The translations under genes and the position numbers were made by a program. From CPC320 sp002336405 (GTDB taxonomy: Bacteria > Pseudomonadota > Alphaproteobacteria > Rhodobacterales > Rhodobacteraceae), in the NCBI GenBank assembly GCA_949372595.1, contig CASIAN010000008.1:232496-296495 (forward strand): 64,000 nucleotides of DNA, written 5' to 3'. Shown here in pieces: positions 52,478 to 61,561 of the stretch. The notes below the pieces were generated by a model, which did not search any database, had not been told where the DNA came from, and saw nothing but the letters and a program-made list of their open reading frames with translations. The first letter of the stretch is position 1, and every line of letters begins with the position of its first letter.

Positions 52478-53245
52478 TCACCTCGATACTGCATATGCAT
52501 CTGAAAATCCCTTTGACCGGACTAGAGCCAGGAGGGTTTTTCTTTTCTCGACAGACCGTGCAGGCCCGACTAGAACCCGCCAAAACGCCTTGCCTTTGTG
52601 GGTGTACGGTTTCACGACCGATGCCGTACCGACGCTGTCTAGGTTGCTAGCCGCGCCCATCGCATTCGCCTTAATTTTGAACAAGCCGATTTGGAGATAG
52701 GGCTTGGCAAGGGGACCGGCAGGAGAATGCGCTGCTTTGGCAGGCTCCAGTTTGGCAGAGGTGGTTTGCGACGCGCTTGGCATCGTCGTTGCAGAAGATA
52801 CCCGGCTCAAAGCGGTCACGCTGAGTTGGACGGCATCATTGGCCTTTATCCCCAGCGCCCGGGCTGCATCTGATGAGATCCGTATTGCGGGGGCCGCCGG
52901 CTTGGGGTCGTTGCGAAACAGGGAGCCGATGACAAATTTTTGCGTTGCCAAGTTGCGGATAACCACGCGGATGGGGTCTTTTAAATCCGGATGTGCTACC
53001 CATATGCCGCCCAGTGTCGGTGCTCCGTCCCAAAGACCCGGAGCTCTGATGTCGAACACTTCGGGGGTTTCGATGTCGCGCTCGACAAGGCGCACCTGAG
53101 GCGCTGGCGTCGACGCGTCTGAGATATTTTGTGACGCCATCTGATCGACATGCTGGCAGCCCAACAGCAGCCCAGCAAAAGTGATTGCCCATAGCGTGGC
53201 AGATAGCTGCCTTGGCCGAGCGATGTTGTGGCGGGTCCATGCCAT
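52478..53245 (-). CDS. SPOR-domain lipoprotein (septal)
   Basis: A protein of 255 residues with a lipoprotein signal (AGLLLGC, Cys ~30). The middle (APGLWDGAPTLGGIWVAHPD to AARALGIKANDAVQLSVTAL) resembles the double-psi region of RlpA-like proteins. The C-terminal SPOR domain starts about YLQIGLFKIKANAMGA and ends FWRVLVGPARSVEKRKTLLA. SPOR binds glycan strands without stem peptides at the division site. It is the first gene of the seven-gene minus-strand operon with dacA-like, tmk, holB, tatD, MBL and AEC genes. Confidence 0.88.
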   Translation of the reverse strand: MAWTRHNIARPRQLSATLWAITFAGLLLGCQHVDQMASQNISDASTPAPQVRLVERDIETPEVFDIRAPGLWDGAPTLGGIWVAHPDLKDPIRVVIRNLATQKFVIGSLFRNDPKPAAPAIRISSDAARALGIKANDAVQLSVTALSRVSSATTMPSASQTTSAKLEPAKAAHSPAGPLAKPYLQIGLFKIKANAMGAASNLDSVGTASVVKPYTHKGKAFWRVLVGPARSVEKRKTLLALVRSKGFSDAYAVSR

Positions 53246-53434
53246 ATGCGTGCTGCCTCGTTACTTGGTCTGTGATTGTGGGTTTTCCCACACGGCACTG
53301 GGCGCGATCGGCCCGAGTATCAAAATCAGTTTAGCCTCATGCTTTCTATATTGAAAGCCTGTCGGCAGAACGAATAAATTTTTGTTTGATTATTGCTTTT
53401 AGAATCAGAAGGCAGCGTATAGGAGGAGCGCGTC

Positions 53435-53524
53435 GGAGGAGTGGCAGAGTGGTCGAATGCACCGGTCTTGAAAACCGACGGGCGTGAAAGCGTCCCCAGG
53501 GTTCGAATCCCTGTTCCTCCGCCA
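53435..53524 (+). tRNA. tRNA-Ser (anticodon UGA)
   Basis: 90 bases with the class II long variable arm of serine tRNAs. The acceptor GGAGGAG pairs with TTCCTCC (one G-U), followed by discriminator G and encoded CCA. The anticodon loop is CTTGAAA with UGA at 53469-53471, and the T arm carries GGTTCGAATCC. It reads UCA and other UCN codons. It marks the edge between the core and accessory part of the window. Confidence 0.96.
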
Positions 53525-53601
53525 CTATCCTCATTCAAGTATCTGTTATCGCTCGTTAATTAAAAATAAACTTTTATCTACCCACAGCGCTACCCACAAC
53601 G
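53525..53601. other. Candidate integration scar: tandem 12-bp arm-like repeats after tRNA-Ser
   Basis: About 54 bases after the tRNA, CTACCCACAGCG (53578-53589) and CTACCCACAACG (53590-53601) form an 11/12 direct repeat. TACCCACA-type direct repeats next to tRNA 3' ends are typical of the arm sites bound by tyrosine integrases. No integrase gene and no second copy of the tRNA 3' end is seen in the window, so this is a candidate only. Confidence 0.45.
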
Positions 53602-54335
53602 AAATAACAGATCAAAATAGACTTTGATTCCTTCCTGCAGGCTATTATTTGCCGAACCAGAGGCCGTTAAATTAAGTGCAAAGGTAATGAACTAACATCA
53701 CCGCACCGCGCACCAGCTGCGGTGGCCTCTGCACCCTGTCAGCACTAAAAAACCTCAGGGGCCCGCTGGGCGTTTGAAAGTAATTCGTCTGTTTTGATCA
53801 AAACAGTTTGGTAAAAAGTGGGTCCCGTGTCGCGGACCGCGGGGCTTGTGCTGGGTTTTGGGGAAACGTCTCGCTGTTCAAAGATATAGCGATGTGCGCC
53901 TGAATGTGTGGGTCATCCGGTGCGTAGCCGCATCGGCCTTGAGCATTGCTGCAGTGACGCCTCCGTCAACTATAGTTGTGGCTAATGGTTACTTCGAGCA
54001 CTGGTTACGGTTCAGCGGTTGTTGTCACCAATGCCCCTCTATTCAAGCCCCTTTGTCTCGACCCAAGACCCTTTACAATTGGTGTTGTAAAATCATTTGG
54101 GGGTAGTTTCGTTTGCGAGGAAGGTTTGCGGAAAGAAGCCCATCGATGCAGGTGTAAACTACGGCGAGTTTAACTTGGGCAAATCAGTCGTTTGGGCCGT
54201 TTGCGTTTTGAGGTCAAAGTGACATTTGTGATCCTTAATAAACCGCCAATCTTGCAACAACGGTGATTTACTTTGGGCATTGAAGCATTTTCTATTTGGT
54301 GCCACGATTGTCTCATCAAAACCAAGAGGTTTCAA
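53602..54335. other. Non-coding gap with repeat copy A and a perfect palindrome
   Basis: No convincing gene. It contains the 5' block (53746-53768) and 3' block (53827-53889) of a dispersed repeat, and an 18-bp perfect palindrome (53789-53806, CTGTTTTGATCAAAACAG). The Shine-Dalgarno AAGAGG of the next gene is at 54324. Confidence 0.6.
53746..53889 (+). repeat. Dispersed non-coding repeat, copy A
   Basis: The 5' block AAAAAACCTCAGGGGCCCGC (from 53748) matches the start of copies B and C. The 3' block (53827-53889, with GTCGCGGACCGCGGGGCT and GCTGGGTTTTGG) matches copy C over ~60 bases with gaps. The middle is unrelated, so this copy is broken or chimeric. Confidence 0.65.
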
Positions 54336-55499
54336 ATGTCTAATGTCATGCAAGGTTTTCCGCCCGCGAAACCCAACCGCGCTTCTCTCGCCAATTGGCG
54401 CAAAGCACCATATTGCCACTGGGCGTTTCATCATGTGCGAGAAATTATTCCTTCTGCTGAAATCCAAAACGATCCGTCGAGCGTTTGGGAACTGGAGCGC
54501 GGTATGATTGATACCTCTAGCTTGGGCCTTGATGACGCTATGGTTGAGACAGACTGTGATGCAGTTGTCATTCTGCACAAAGACAAATTAGTCCATGAAT
54601 CCTATCGCAACGGCATGACGTCGCGTGATCCGCATATTCTGATGTCAGTATCAAAATCCATTCTGGGCTTGGTTGCAGGAACACTAGTAGAGCTTGGCGA
54701 ATTAGCAGAGGATGACCTGATTACAAAGCACGTACCAGAAGTCGCTGATACTGCTTATGCTGGTGCGACAGTACGTGATTTGCTGGACATGCGAGCTGGA
54801 GTTTTTTTTGACGAAGACTATCTGGCCACCGAAGGCCCGATTATCGATTACCGCTATGCAGCAAATTGGAATCCGGTTCCAAAAGATCATGAAGTCGGTG
54901 ACTTACGATCTTTCATGTCGGTGCTAACCGAGCCTGATGGGCCGCACGGCGGTCGATTTCACTACGTTTCTCCGAACACTGACCTATTGGCTTGGGTTTT
55001 TGAGCGTGCGAGTGGCATGCGTTATGCCGAGCTTGTGACCGAAAGGCTGTGGAAACCGCTGGGGACAGAGGCGTCAGGTTATATAACCGTTGATCGCATA
55101 GGTGGCGCACGTGCGGCGGGAGGTAAATGCTTGCTTGCGAGGGATTTAGCACGGGTCGGCATGATGATGGCTAACGGAGGACAGCGTGAAGGGAAGCAAG
55201 TTATACCAGCCCTTTGGTTGGAAGATATTGTCAAAAATGGCGACCCCCAAGCTTGGAAAGACGGTGATTTTTACGATGATATGGGGCAGCGCGATATCCA
55301 TTATCGTTCTAAATGGTACATTCAGCGTGACGCTGAGCCGATGATCTTTGGGGTCGGAATTCATGGGCAATTTTTGTTTGTGGACAGAGCGAAAAAACTG
55401 GCTGTTGCGTGGTTTGCCAGTCAGAACAGTCCTCTGGACAGCCCACCTTTTGAAAAAACGCTTGAGACGGTTCAAAAAATTCGCGCGTTGGTCTCTTGA
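54336..55499 (+). CDS. Serine hydrolase, beta-lactamase (class C) fold
   Basis: A protein of 387 residues from ATG 54336 (AAGAGG 6 bases upstream). SxxK motif is SVSK at 104-107, and the Tyr motif is HYVSPNTD. The N-terminal part has CDAVVILHKDKLVHESYRNG. GEL with DLLDMRAGVFFDED fits esterases and 6-aminohexanoate-dimer hydrolases (NylB-like) of the class C fold. No signal peptide is visible, so it is probably a cytoplasmic amidase or esterase. It is the first gene in the accessory part and stands alone. Confidence 0.88.
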   Translation: MSNVMQGFPPAKPNRASLANWRKAPYCHWAFHHVREIIPSAEIQNDPSSVWELERGMIDTSSLGLDDAMVETDCDAVVILHKDKLVHESYRNGMTSRDPHILMSVSKSILGLVAGTLVELGELAEDDLITKHVPEVADTAYAGATVRDLLDMRAGVFFDEDYLATEGPIIDYRYAANWNPVPKDHEVGDLRSFMSVLTEPDGPHGGRFHYVSPNTDLLAWVFERASGMRYAELVTERLWKPLGTEASGYITVDRIGGARAAGGKCLLARDLARVGMMMANGGQREGKQVIPALWLEDIVKNGDPQAWKDGDFYDDMGQRDIHYRSKWYIQRDAEPMIFGVGIHGQFLFVDRAKKLAVAWFASQNSPLDSPPFEKTLETVQKIRALVS

Positions 55500-56054
55500 A
55501 GACGGAAAGAGAAACGATGTCATAAACTCGATTTTGCATTGGTCGAAGGTTACAGCATAGACAAGCAAGCCGCTGTTGGGAAAATTAATTTAGTTCAAGC
55601 TGTCCGGAAGAATGTCTGCCTAACTCGCAGTGTATCGGTTTGACTCGGCAATGTTTTCGCATTTGCAGCGAATGCCTCCTTCGACGGGGCGCACCAAAGC
55701 ATTGGCTACTATGACAAATGGTAGACTTTGGCCGCTTACTTCGCCAAAATCCTTTACTGGAGCAATTGTGATCAGCCCTTAAGCCAAGAACTACGGACCG
55801 TGGCCCGCGAACCAAGCAGCGGTTACCAGATCATACATGCTTTGAAAAGTTCGTGCAGTCTTGATTGGCAAGCTATTTTCAAAAAAGGTTTGGCAATAGG
55901 TGCTTGGGCTAAAGAGTTGGTATGTGTGAGATCGCTAAAAAAAACAATTCTTGTCTGAAATCTATGGTTAACGCTTGGTAAAACTAACTTTTTAAAATAA
56001 CCAAGCTGCGGGCCTCCATTCAGTACAGGTCGTAGATTTCAGGACTACAGGCAT
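55500..56054. other. Non-coding gap
   Basis: 555 bases between the serine hydrolase and the EamA gene. No open frame of either strand looks like a gene or a recognisable fragment, and no RNA or repeat was recognised. Confidence 0.5.
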
Positions 56055-56930
56055 TTGGCAGCAAACCGTGACGCGATCTTAATTTTACTTGCTGGGCTGT
56101 GCTGGTCATTATCAGGTATTGGTGTCCGGCTAATTGAGGATGCCAACGTTTGGCAAATCGTACTTTACCGATCGATCAGCATGTCATTTTTTCTGGGTGG
56201 TGTCGTGTATTATATGACTGGCCAAAATCCTATCAAAATAGCCTTGGAAAAAGGAGTTGTCGGCTGGGTCTGTGGGTTTGCGCTGGTTCTGTCCTATGTC
56301 GCGGGTGTCTATGCCCTGCAAACCACATCAGTTGCTAATACACTCCTTTTATTTTCAACAGCCCCATTTCAAACGGCTATTCTTGCTCGCGTTTTTTTGG
56401 GTGAAATTGTTCGTTGGCGGACTTGGTTTGCGATTGGCTTTTCTTTGATGGGTGTGTTGATCATGGTTGGTGGTCAAGATAACCAAAGTCACATTTTTGG
56501 TGATATTGCGGCTCTTTCTGCCGCTTTGGGTTTTGCTGTTTTTACCATAAGTGTGCGCAAGGGGCGAACCGGTGATATGATGCCCGCCGTATTTTGGTCA
56601 GGTGTTTTGTGCCTGCCTGTTATGGTGCTGATATGCATATTTACGGAAACCCCACTAAGGGTAGGGTCCAAAGATGCATTGATTGCACTCTTGCTGGGCA
56701 TCATTCAAATGGGTTTGGGCCTACTTCTCTTTACCTTGGGTTCAAAAACGCTGCCAGCCGCCAAGATGACCCTACTTGCGTTATCAGAGGTATTTTTCGC
56801 ACCCCTCTGGGTGTGGCTCTTTTTGGATGAGAGAATTCCATTGCAAACCTTAATTGGTGGAAGTGTTATCTTGCTTGCAATTATTTGGAATGTAGCTGGA
56901 AAGAATTCCCAAACGGAACTGGCCAGTTAA
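56055..56930 (+). CDS. EamA/DMT-family transporter
   Basis: A protein of 291 residues from TTG 56055, with ACAGG nearby. Ten membrane helices in two EamA halves. The first has LLAGLCWSLSGIGVRLIEDA, and VANTLLLFSTAPFQTAILAR with WRTWFAIGFSLMGVLIMVGG. The second has LPAAKMTLLALSEVFFAPLW with VWLFLDERIP, a typical EamA end. Substrate unknown. It is isolated in the accessory region. Confidence 0.88.
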   Translation: MAANRDAILILLAGLCWSLSGIGVRLIEDANVWQIVLYRSISMSFFLGGVVYYMTGQNPIKIALEKGVVGWVCGFALVLSYVAGVYALQTTSVANTLLLFSTAPFQTAILARVFLGEIVRWRTWFAIGFSLMGVLIMVGGQDNQSHIFGDIAALSAALGFAVFTISVRKGRTGDMMPAVFWSGVLCLPVMVLICIFTETPLRVGSKDALIALLLGIIQMGLGLLLFTLGSKTLPAAKMTLLALSEVFFAPLWVWLFLDERIPLQTLIGGSVILLAIIWNVAGKNSQTELAS

Positions 56931-57170
56931 ATGTATGGGCTAAGGTTAGTTGGCGACAGACATGAACTCTGGCCAAAACCGCGACGCCAGAACTCGCATC
57001 GGCGTCGAGGTTCAAAAATCATTGGACATGAAAGCAGTTTTGATTTTTCTGTAGGTGCTTGGACGGGTCTGCCTGTTGCAAAATCCTCATGCTTACCACA
57101 GCTAATCAGCTTTACTTTTCAATGATAAACGTTACCGCATATTCTTGTATGGTCGAATTAGGAGCTAGGG

Positions 57171-57908
57171 ATGAACCCAACAATCGATATTTTGATGGCG
57201 CATAAATCAATCAGAAAATTTACCGATGAACCCTTGGGAAATGATGTCCTGAGGACGATCGTCACGGCGGGTCAAGCTGCCGCAAGTTCTAGCTTTCTGC
57301 AAGGCGTCACAATCATTCGGGTAACGGATACGGTTAAGCGCAAGCAATTGGCGGCAGTAGCAGGAAATCAAGCTCAGGTTATTTCTGCGCCGGAATTTTT
57401 AGTCTTTTGCGCTGATCTGAGTCGTCCAATAAAGTGTTGTGAAGCGCATGGTGGCATACCGACAAAAGGCTTTACTGAGCAGTTTATAATCTCGACTGTC
57501 GACACAGCTCTTTACGCACAGAATGTTGTTGTTGCGGCGGAAGCAATCGGGCTGGGAATTTGCTATATTGGAGCTATCCGTAATGACCCAACGGAAACTA
57601 GCACTCTGCTAAAGTTGCCATTAAATGTTTATCCGGTGTTCGGTCTGTGCATTGGTCATCCGGCTGAAACTCCAGAGGTGAAGCCGAGATTACCCGTTTC
57701 CGTTGTATTGAAAGAAAATACTTACGATGATTCCGAAGAGCCAGAGCAGATAGCCGCCTATGATATTGTTGCAAGAGATTATTATGCGAACCGGAGTGGC
57801 AATAAAAAATCTCAAAGTTGGAGCGAGCAAATGACTGGCCTCCTTGGGAAAGAGGCTCGACCTCATATGAAGCAATTTCTTGCCAATCAGGGTTTTGAAA
57901 TGAAATAG
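57171..57908 (+). CDS. Nitroreductase family oxidoreductase (NfsA-like)
   Basis: A protein of 245 residues with AGGAG upstream. The FMN-binding start HKSIRKFTDEPLGNDVLRTI is followed by AAASSSFLQGVTIIRVTD. The middle has TALYAQNVVVAAEAIGLGIC with YIGAIRNDP, then PVFGLCIGHPAETPEVKPRL, which matches NfsA/FRP-type NADPH-dependent nitroreductases with their long C-terminal arm (SWSEQMTGLLGKEARPHMKQ). It reduces nitro compounds, quinones or flavins. It stands alone; a second, shorter nitroreductase is at 30.9 kb. Confidence 0.92.
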   Translation: MNPTIDILMAHKSIRKFTDEPLGNDVLRTIVTAGQAAASSSFLQGVTIIRVTDTVKRKQLAAVAGNQAQVISAPEFLVFCADLSRPIKCCEAHGGIPTKGFTEQFIISTVDTALYAQNVVVAAEAIGLGICYIGAIRNDPTETSTLLKLPLNVYPVFGLCIGHPAETPEVKPRLPVSVVLKENTYDDSEEPEQIAAYDIVARDYYANRSGNKKSQSWSEQMTGLLGKEARPHMKQFLANQGFEMK

Positions 57909-58378
57909 TCCAAGGTATTGGCGACGGCTCCGTCAGACAAAACTAACCTGTTGCGGTAGGTACGGTAGTGTTCCTAGGCTTTGCTATCAAAAACAGCTCT
58001 TCAGAGACTGCATGAGCACCTCGCCTCAGAGCCAGCTACTATGTTATTGCACAAAAAGGTCCGCGGATCGCGATCCATTATAAAAAACTCAGGGGCCCGT
58101 GCCGCGATCGGCGACGTTCGATCCGGTCTACTGGCGTTTTGTAGGCTCGCCTTGGGTGGGCCTTCGCGGACCGTTGAATTTCTGTCTTTCAATCAGAGGT
58201 TCTGACTTGCACCAGCGATCCTGCTGCATGACTAATGTTTGAAGGAAAAGGCTATTATCCCAACCTTTAATCCAGATTAATCAACGGGCTGATTAGCTTT
58301 GATCAGTCCCTTTTTTAGATGCCAACTAAATTTTTATCACAGACTAGACTTAAGGGCAGTCAACCAGAAGACTTATGT
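57909..58378. other. Non-coding gap with repeat copy B
   Basis: 470 bases between the nitroreductase and formamidase genes. Apart from repeat copy B (58065-58180) no gene or RNA was recognised. Confidence 0.6.
58065..58180 (+). repeat. Dispersed non-coding repeat, copy B
   Basis: It contains GGATCGCGATCC (58065-58076), AAAAAACTCAGGGGCCCGTG, and GATCGGCGACGTTCGATC. It matches copy C closely over ~40 bases in the middle (GATCGGCGACGTTCGATC is identical) and ends with a CGCGGACCG block. It may be a mobile or structural element; no coding potential is evident. Confidence 0.7.
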
Positions 58379-59701
58379 TCAAAGCCCATACTGTTCTCGT
58401 GCATAATCGCCCAAGCCAGCGGCATCCAACTTATCCATTGGTGCCAAGAAGGTGACGTGAATTACTCCGGGTGCTCGGCCTATTTCGATTGCACCATTAA
58501 TAGTTGCTCTATTGCGCACCTCAGGCACCGTCATATCAAGTAGTTTAGCTGACCGTTGTAAGCCATTTTCGATAGCGTCATTTAGGTTGGCCGCTGTGCC
58601 AACAACAGATATTGGGGCAAGACTTTCAAGTTCCAATATTCCCCAATTTTCTGCAAGCCTTTGACCTTTGCTTTTTTCATCGTCTGAAAAAGGTCTCGCT
58701 AAAGGCGGAAGGTCTTCAAGTAATGGAAATAAAACTGGACCGTCGATGCTGAAGTCTTTTATAACCTCAACTTGTAAGGTGACACTGCCGGAAACGTCCA
58801 TCGTGTGTCCAGCAATCTCACCATCACCTTGGGCTGCATGCATGTCGCCCATATATACCCCAGCACCCTCAACTTTTACTGGAGCAATTAATATAGCACC
58901 TGCTCTCACAGCATCGATATCCATATGACCATCAGTTTTATGTTCCAGTAGTTCTTCCTCTGTGATGCAATAATCATGCGGCGCTCCTACTAGGAAGGCT
59001 CCAAAATCTCCCGCATTGTGGGAGTCAGGCATGGCCATGGAGGGCACAGTACCTAATTGACCTAAAAACGGTCTCATCCTGACCATCACACGAGGCATGT
59101 CCGAAGGGGCATAAGTCAGTATTGAGTGTTGCCGCGACTCGTCGGGTAAGGCGGCATAATGGTCAGCATTTTTAGCGACTTTTTCCGCACCCTCATCAGA
59201 TAAAGTAATACCAATTTGGCGCGTTTTGTCGAACACAACAGTGTATCCATGGACTATCTCAAAGGGCTTGACGGCATTCCCACAAGCGTCGCACTTGACT
59301 GAATCTTGGCCAATTCCTTCGATGTGTGTCTCTGGCCAAACTGTGTCACAAGTTGGGCATCTTGCTGCAACATAAGGGTCGCCAAGGCAAAAACCCTCCG
59401 GAGAACTGTCATGGCCTGATGAAGTCGCGGTTGATGTCACCGTAATGTCGCGAATTCTAATAACAACGCCATCTCCCGGCATCGCACCCTCTATGTAGAC
59501 GGGCTGGGTAACTTCATGCCCACCTCGAAGGCTGGGAGTGATCATAGGGCCCCAACATCCCGGCGCAGTATTGGCTATAATCGTCCCGCCATTTTCAACA
59601 GGGCCTAGCATCTGTTCTTTTGGGTCGAGAACGCTGTTTGTAAAACCTTGAACAACCAAGCTTCGTTTGGCTTTTTCAGTACCTTTTGTTCCATCTGGCA
59701 T
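58379..59701 (-). CDS. Acetamidase/formamidase family protein with zinc-ribbon-like segment
   Basis: A protein of 440 residues. FmdA/AmdA marks: NGGTIIANTAPGCWGPMITP, VYIEGAMPGDGVVIRIRDIT, MPDSHNAGDFGAFLVGAP, GAGVYMGDMHAAQGDGEIAG, and the C-terminal LLDMTVPEVRNRATINGAIE. Residues ~115-145 hold CPTC and, 20 residues later, CDAC, which can bind one zinc; this is not a feature I associate with standard formamidases. It hydrolyses short amides such as formamide. It lies alone on the minus strand, convergent with the nitroreductase and divergent from the NMO gene. Confidence 0.9.
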   Translation of the reverse strand: MPDGTKGTEKAKRSLVVQGFTNSVLDPKEQMLGPVENGGTIIANTAPGCWGPMITPSLRGGHEVTQPVYIEGAMPGDGVVIRIRDITVTSTATSSGHDSSPEGFCLGDPYVAARCPTCDTVWPETHIEGIGQDSVKCDACGNAVKPFEIVHGYTVVFDKTRQIGITLSDEGAEKVAKNADHYAALPDESRQHSILTYAPSDMPRVMVRMRPFLGQLGTVPSMAMPDSHNAGDFGAFLVGAPHDYCITEEELLEHKTDGHMDIDAVRAGAILIAPVKVEGAGVYMGDMHAAQGDGEIAGHTMDVSGSVTLQVEVIKDFSIDGPVLFPLLEDLPPLARPFSDDEKSKGQRLAENWGILELESLAPISVVGTAANLNDAIENGLQRSAKLLDMTVPEVRNRATINGAIEIGRAPGVIHVTFLAPMDKLDAAGLGDYAREQYGL

Positions 59702-59898
59702 AAGCTTTTATCCTTTTTATTATTTTCAAAATATATTTTCTTGATATCATATCCCTTCATGAAAAGGTAGGTTTATTGATAATACAGCTGCGAGCCGTCA
59801 GTTGATACAAAGTGTAGCTGCAAAACGGGCTTCCACGGCTGTGTTAACTTTTTAGACGTTTACTAGCTTTGTACATCTTACGGATTGGACATGAATGC

Positions 59899-60966
59899 AT
59901 GTGGCCACAAAATAGACTTACAGAGCGCCTGAATATCCAATGGCCAATATTCCAAGCGCCGATGGGAGGTGTGTCAACATCGGCACTTGCTGCTGCGGTC
60001 AGCAACTCTGGTGGCGTTGGCGGATTAGGAATGTGGGGCCTAACTAGCGAAGAGGCAGAACGCCTCGTTGCAGGGTTCCAGCAAATGAGCGGGGGATGTT
60101 TGAATATAAACTATCCTTTGTGGGAGAATCCAGCCGAGGTGTCGGAAGAGATACTTGAGCGGCAGAAAAAATTACAAAAAATTTATAATGAGAAGGGCCT
60201 TGGTAATCTTAGCGTCCCTACGCCTAGTGGCGGCAGTATCGATGAAAATCATCTAAATATGATTGAGAAATTAAAGCCAGAAGTGATTAGTTTTCACTTT
60301 GGGCTTCCAGACAAAGAAATATTATCAGAGATTAAGGCGCTTGGAATTTTTGTGATATCAAGCGCAACAACAGTCAAAGAAGCAAAGATTTTAGCTTTTC
60401 AAGGGGCAGATGCAATTATTGCACAGGGAACTGAGGCTGGAGGTCACCGAGGGACATTTTCAGAAACTTGCATATCAAGTCAAGCAGGCCTCATATCACT
60501 TTTGCCTCAAATTGTAGATAACGTTACGGTCCCGATTATTGCCGCAGGCGGTCTAGCTGATGGCAGAGGGATTGCAGCTGCCTTCATGCTAGGCGCCAGC
60601 GCAGTACAAATAGGGACTGCTTTTTTGAGCAGTGAAGAAGCAAATGTCCATCCAGAACATCGCAGGGTGTTGTCGGACGCCACAGATGAAAATACCTTCG
60701 TTACCAAATTAGTAACAGGAAAACCTGCGCGATTTATCCAAAATCGACTGACCACAGAGCTCGAACAGGAAAATGAGGACCCTCTACCTTTTCCAGCACA
60801 ATCAATGTTGACAGCTCGGTTGAAGGAAACTGGAGATGGAGATTTGATGGGCCTATATGCCGGCCAATCTGCTGCATTGAACAGAAGTCTTCCCGCAAGT
60901 GAATTGGTCAAAAGGTTGTGCTGTGAGGCTGAAAATTGTTTTAAACTATGCAGTCCAAACCAATAA
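59899..60966 (+). CDS. Nitronate monooxygenase (2-nitropropane dioxygenase family)
   Basis: A protein of 355 residues from ATG 59899. FMN-binding TIM barrel: QWPIFQAPMGGVSTSALAAA, SNSGGVGGLGMWG, SFHFGLPDKEILSEIKALG, ADAIIAQGTEAGGHRGTF with the catalytic His, PIIAAGGLADGRGIAAAFML and GASAVQIGTAFLSSEE. It oxidises alkyl nitronates to carbonyl compounds and nitrite. A second barrel type, FabK/enoyl reductase, is a weaker alternative. It diverges from the formamidase gene. Confidence 0.9.
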   Translation: MWPQNRLTERLNIQWPIFQAPMGGVSTSALAAAVSNSGGVGGLGMWGLTSEEAERLVAGFQQMSGGCLNINYPLWENPAEVSEEILERQKKLQKIYNEKGLGNLSVPTPSGGSIDENHLNMIEKLKPEVISFHFGLPDKEILSEIKALGIFVISSATTVKEAKILAFQGADAIIAQGTEAGGHRGTFSETCISSQAGLISLLPQIVDNVTVPIIAAGGLADGRGIAAAFMLGASAVQIGTAFLSSEEANVHPEHRRVLSDATDENTFVTKLVTGKPARFIQNRLTTELEQENEDPLPFPAQSMLTARLKETGDGDLMGLYAGQSAALNRSLPASELVKRLCCEAENCFKLCSPNQ

Positions 60967-61561
60967 TACCTTCGGAAACACTCAGTTCCATTTGGTCTTA
61001 CTATTCGTCCATGCTGTGGAGACACCACTGTACGTTGCCGTGCTGTCGTCGGAATTGCCGCACCTTGCGCACCAAGTAGCGCACATCAGATCAGTTGTCG
61101 ATAAATAGTGTCAGGACAAAATTAATAGCTAACCGCGATCCTTTGTAAAAAAAGCTCAGGGCCCGTGCGGTGATCGGCGACGTTCGATCTGGTTTGTTTA
61201 GGTTTGCTCGACAGATCGCTGGTGGTCTGTCGCGGACCGCGGGCCTCGGGCTGGGTTTTTGGCAAACATTTCGCGGCTCAGGGGTATGGATCACAAGGGG
61301 ACTGAAATTTAACCAAACCCACGCTTCCAGAGCCACGGCACACAGGCCAGCCCCCCTTCAAGCCGGTGCACGGTCCACGCGCAGGGGGGTTAAGAGTTGG
61401 GGTGGTGGGATTCATTGGGGTGGGGTTTTGTTTGGATGCAATCGCGACTTGACCTGCTCCCAATCAGTTCCCAAGTTTCAGAATTCTCGAGGCGGTAAGG
61501 TCAAAAATTGGCTCGCTCCTGACCTCACAACCTTGAATATTAAAAGCATCCATCACAGAGC
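60967..61561. other. Non-coding gap with repeat copy C
   Basis: 595 bases. Repeat copy C occupies 61134-61288. The remainder holds no gene or RNA I recognise. Confidence 0.6.
61134..61288 (+). repeat. Dispersed non-coding repeat, copy C
   Basis: The most complete copy. It has CGCGATCCTTTGTAAAAAAA, CTCAGGGCCCGTGCGGTGAT, GATCGGCGACGTTCGATC, then GTCGCGGACCGCGGGCCTCG and GCTGGGTTTTTGGCAAACAT. Its first half matches copy B and its second half matches copy A. Confidence 0.72.

Noticed and set aside
55728..55958. A 76-codon plus-strand frame between the serine hydrolase and EamA genes
   Set aside because: No Shine-Dalgarno, no recognisable family and no good codon pattern; treated as non-coding.
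58001..58192. Minus-strand open frame in repeat copy B, with a similar peptide (PDRTSPI-ARA) in copy C at 61091-61336
   Set aside because: The shared peptide follows from the shared DNA repeat; the frames differ in length, have no ribosome binding site and do not match copy A.
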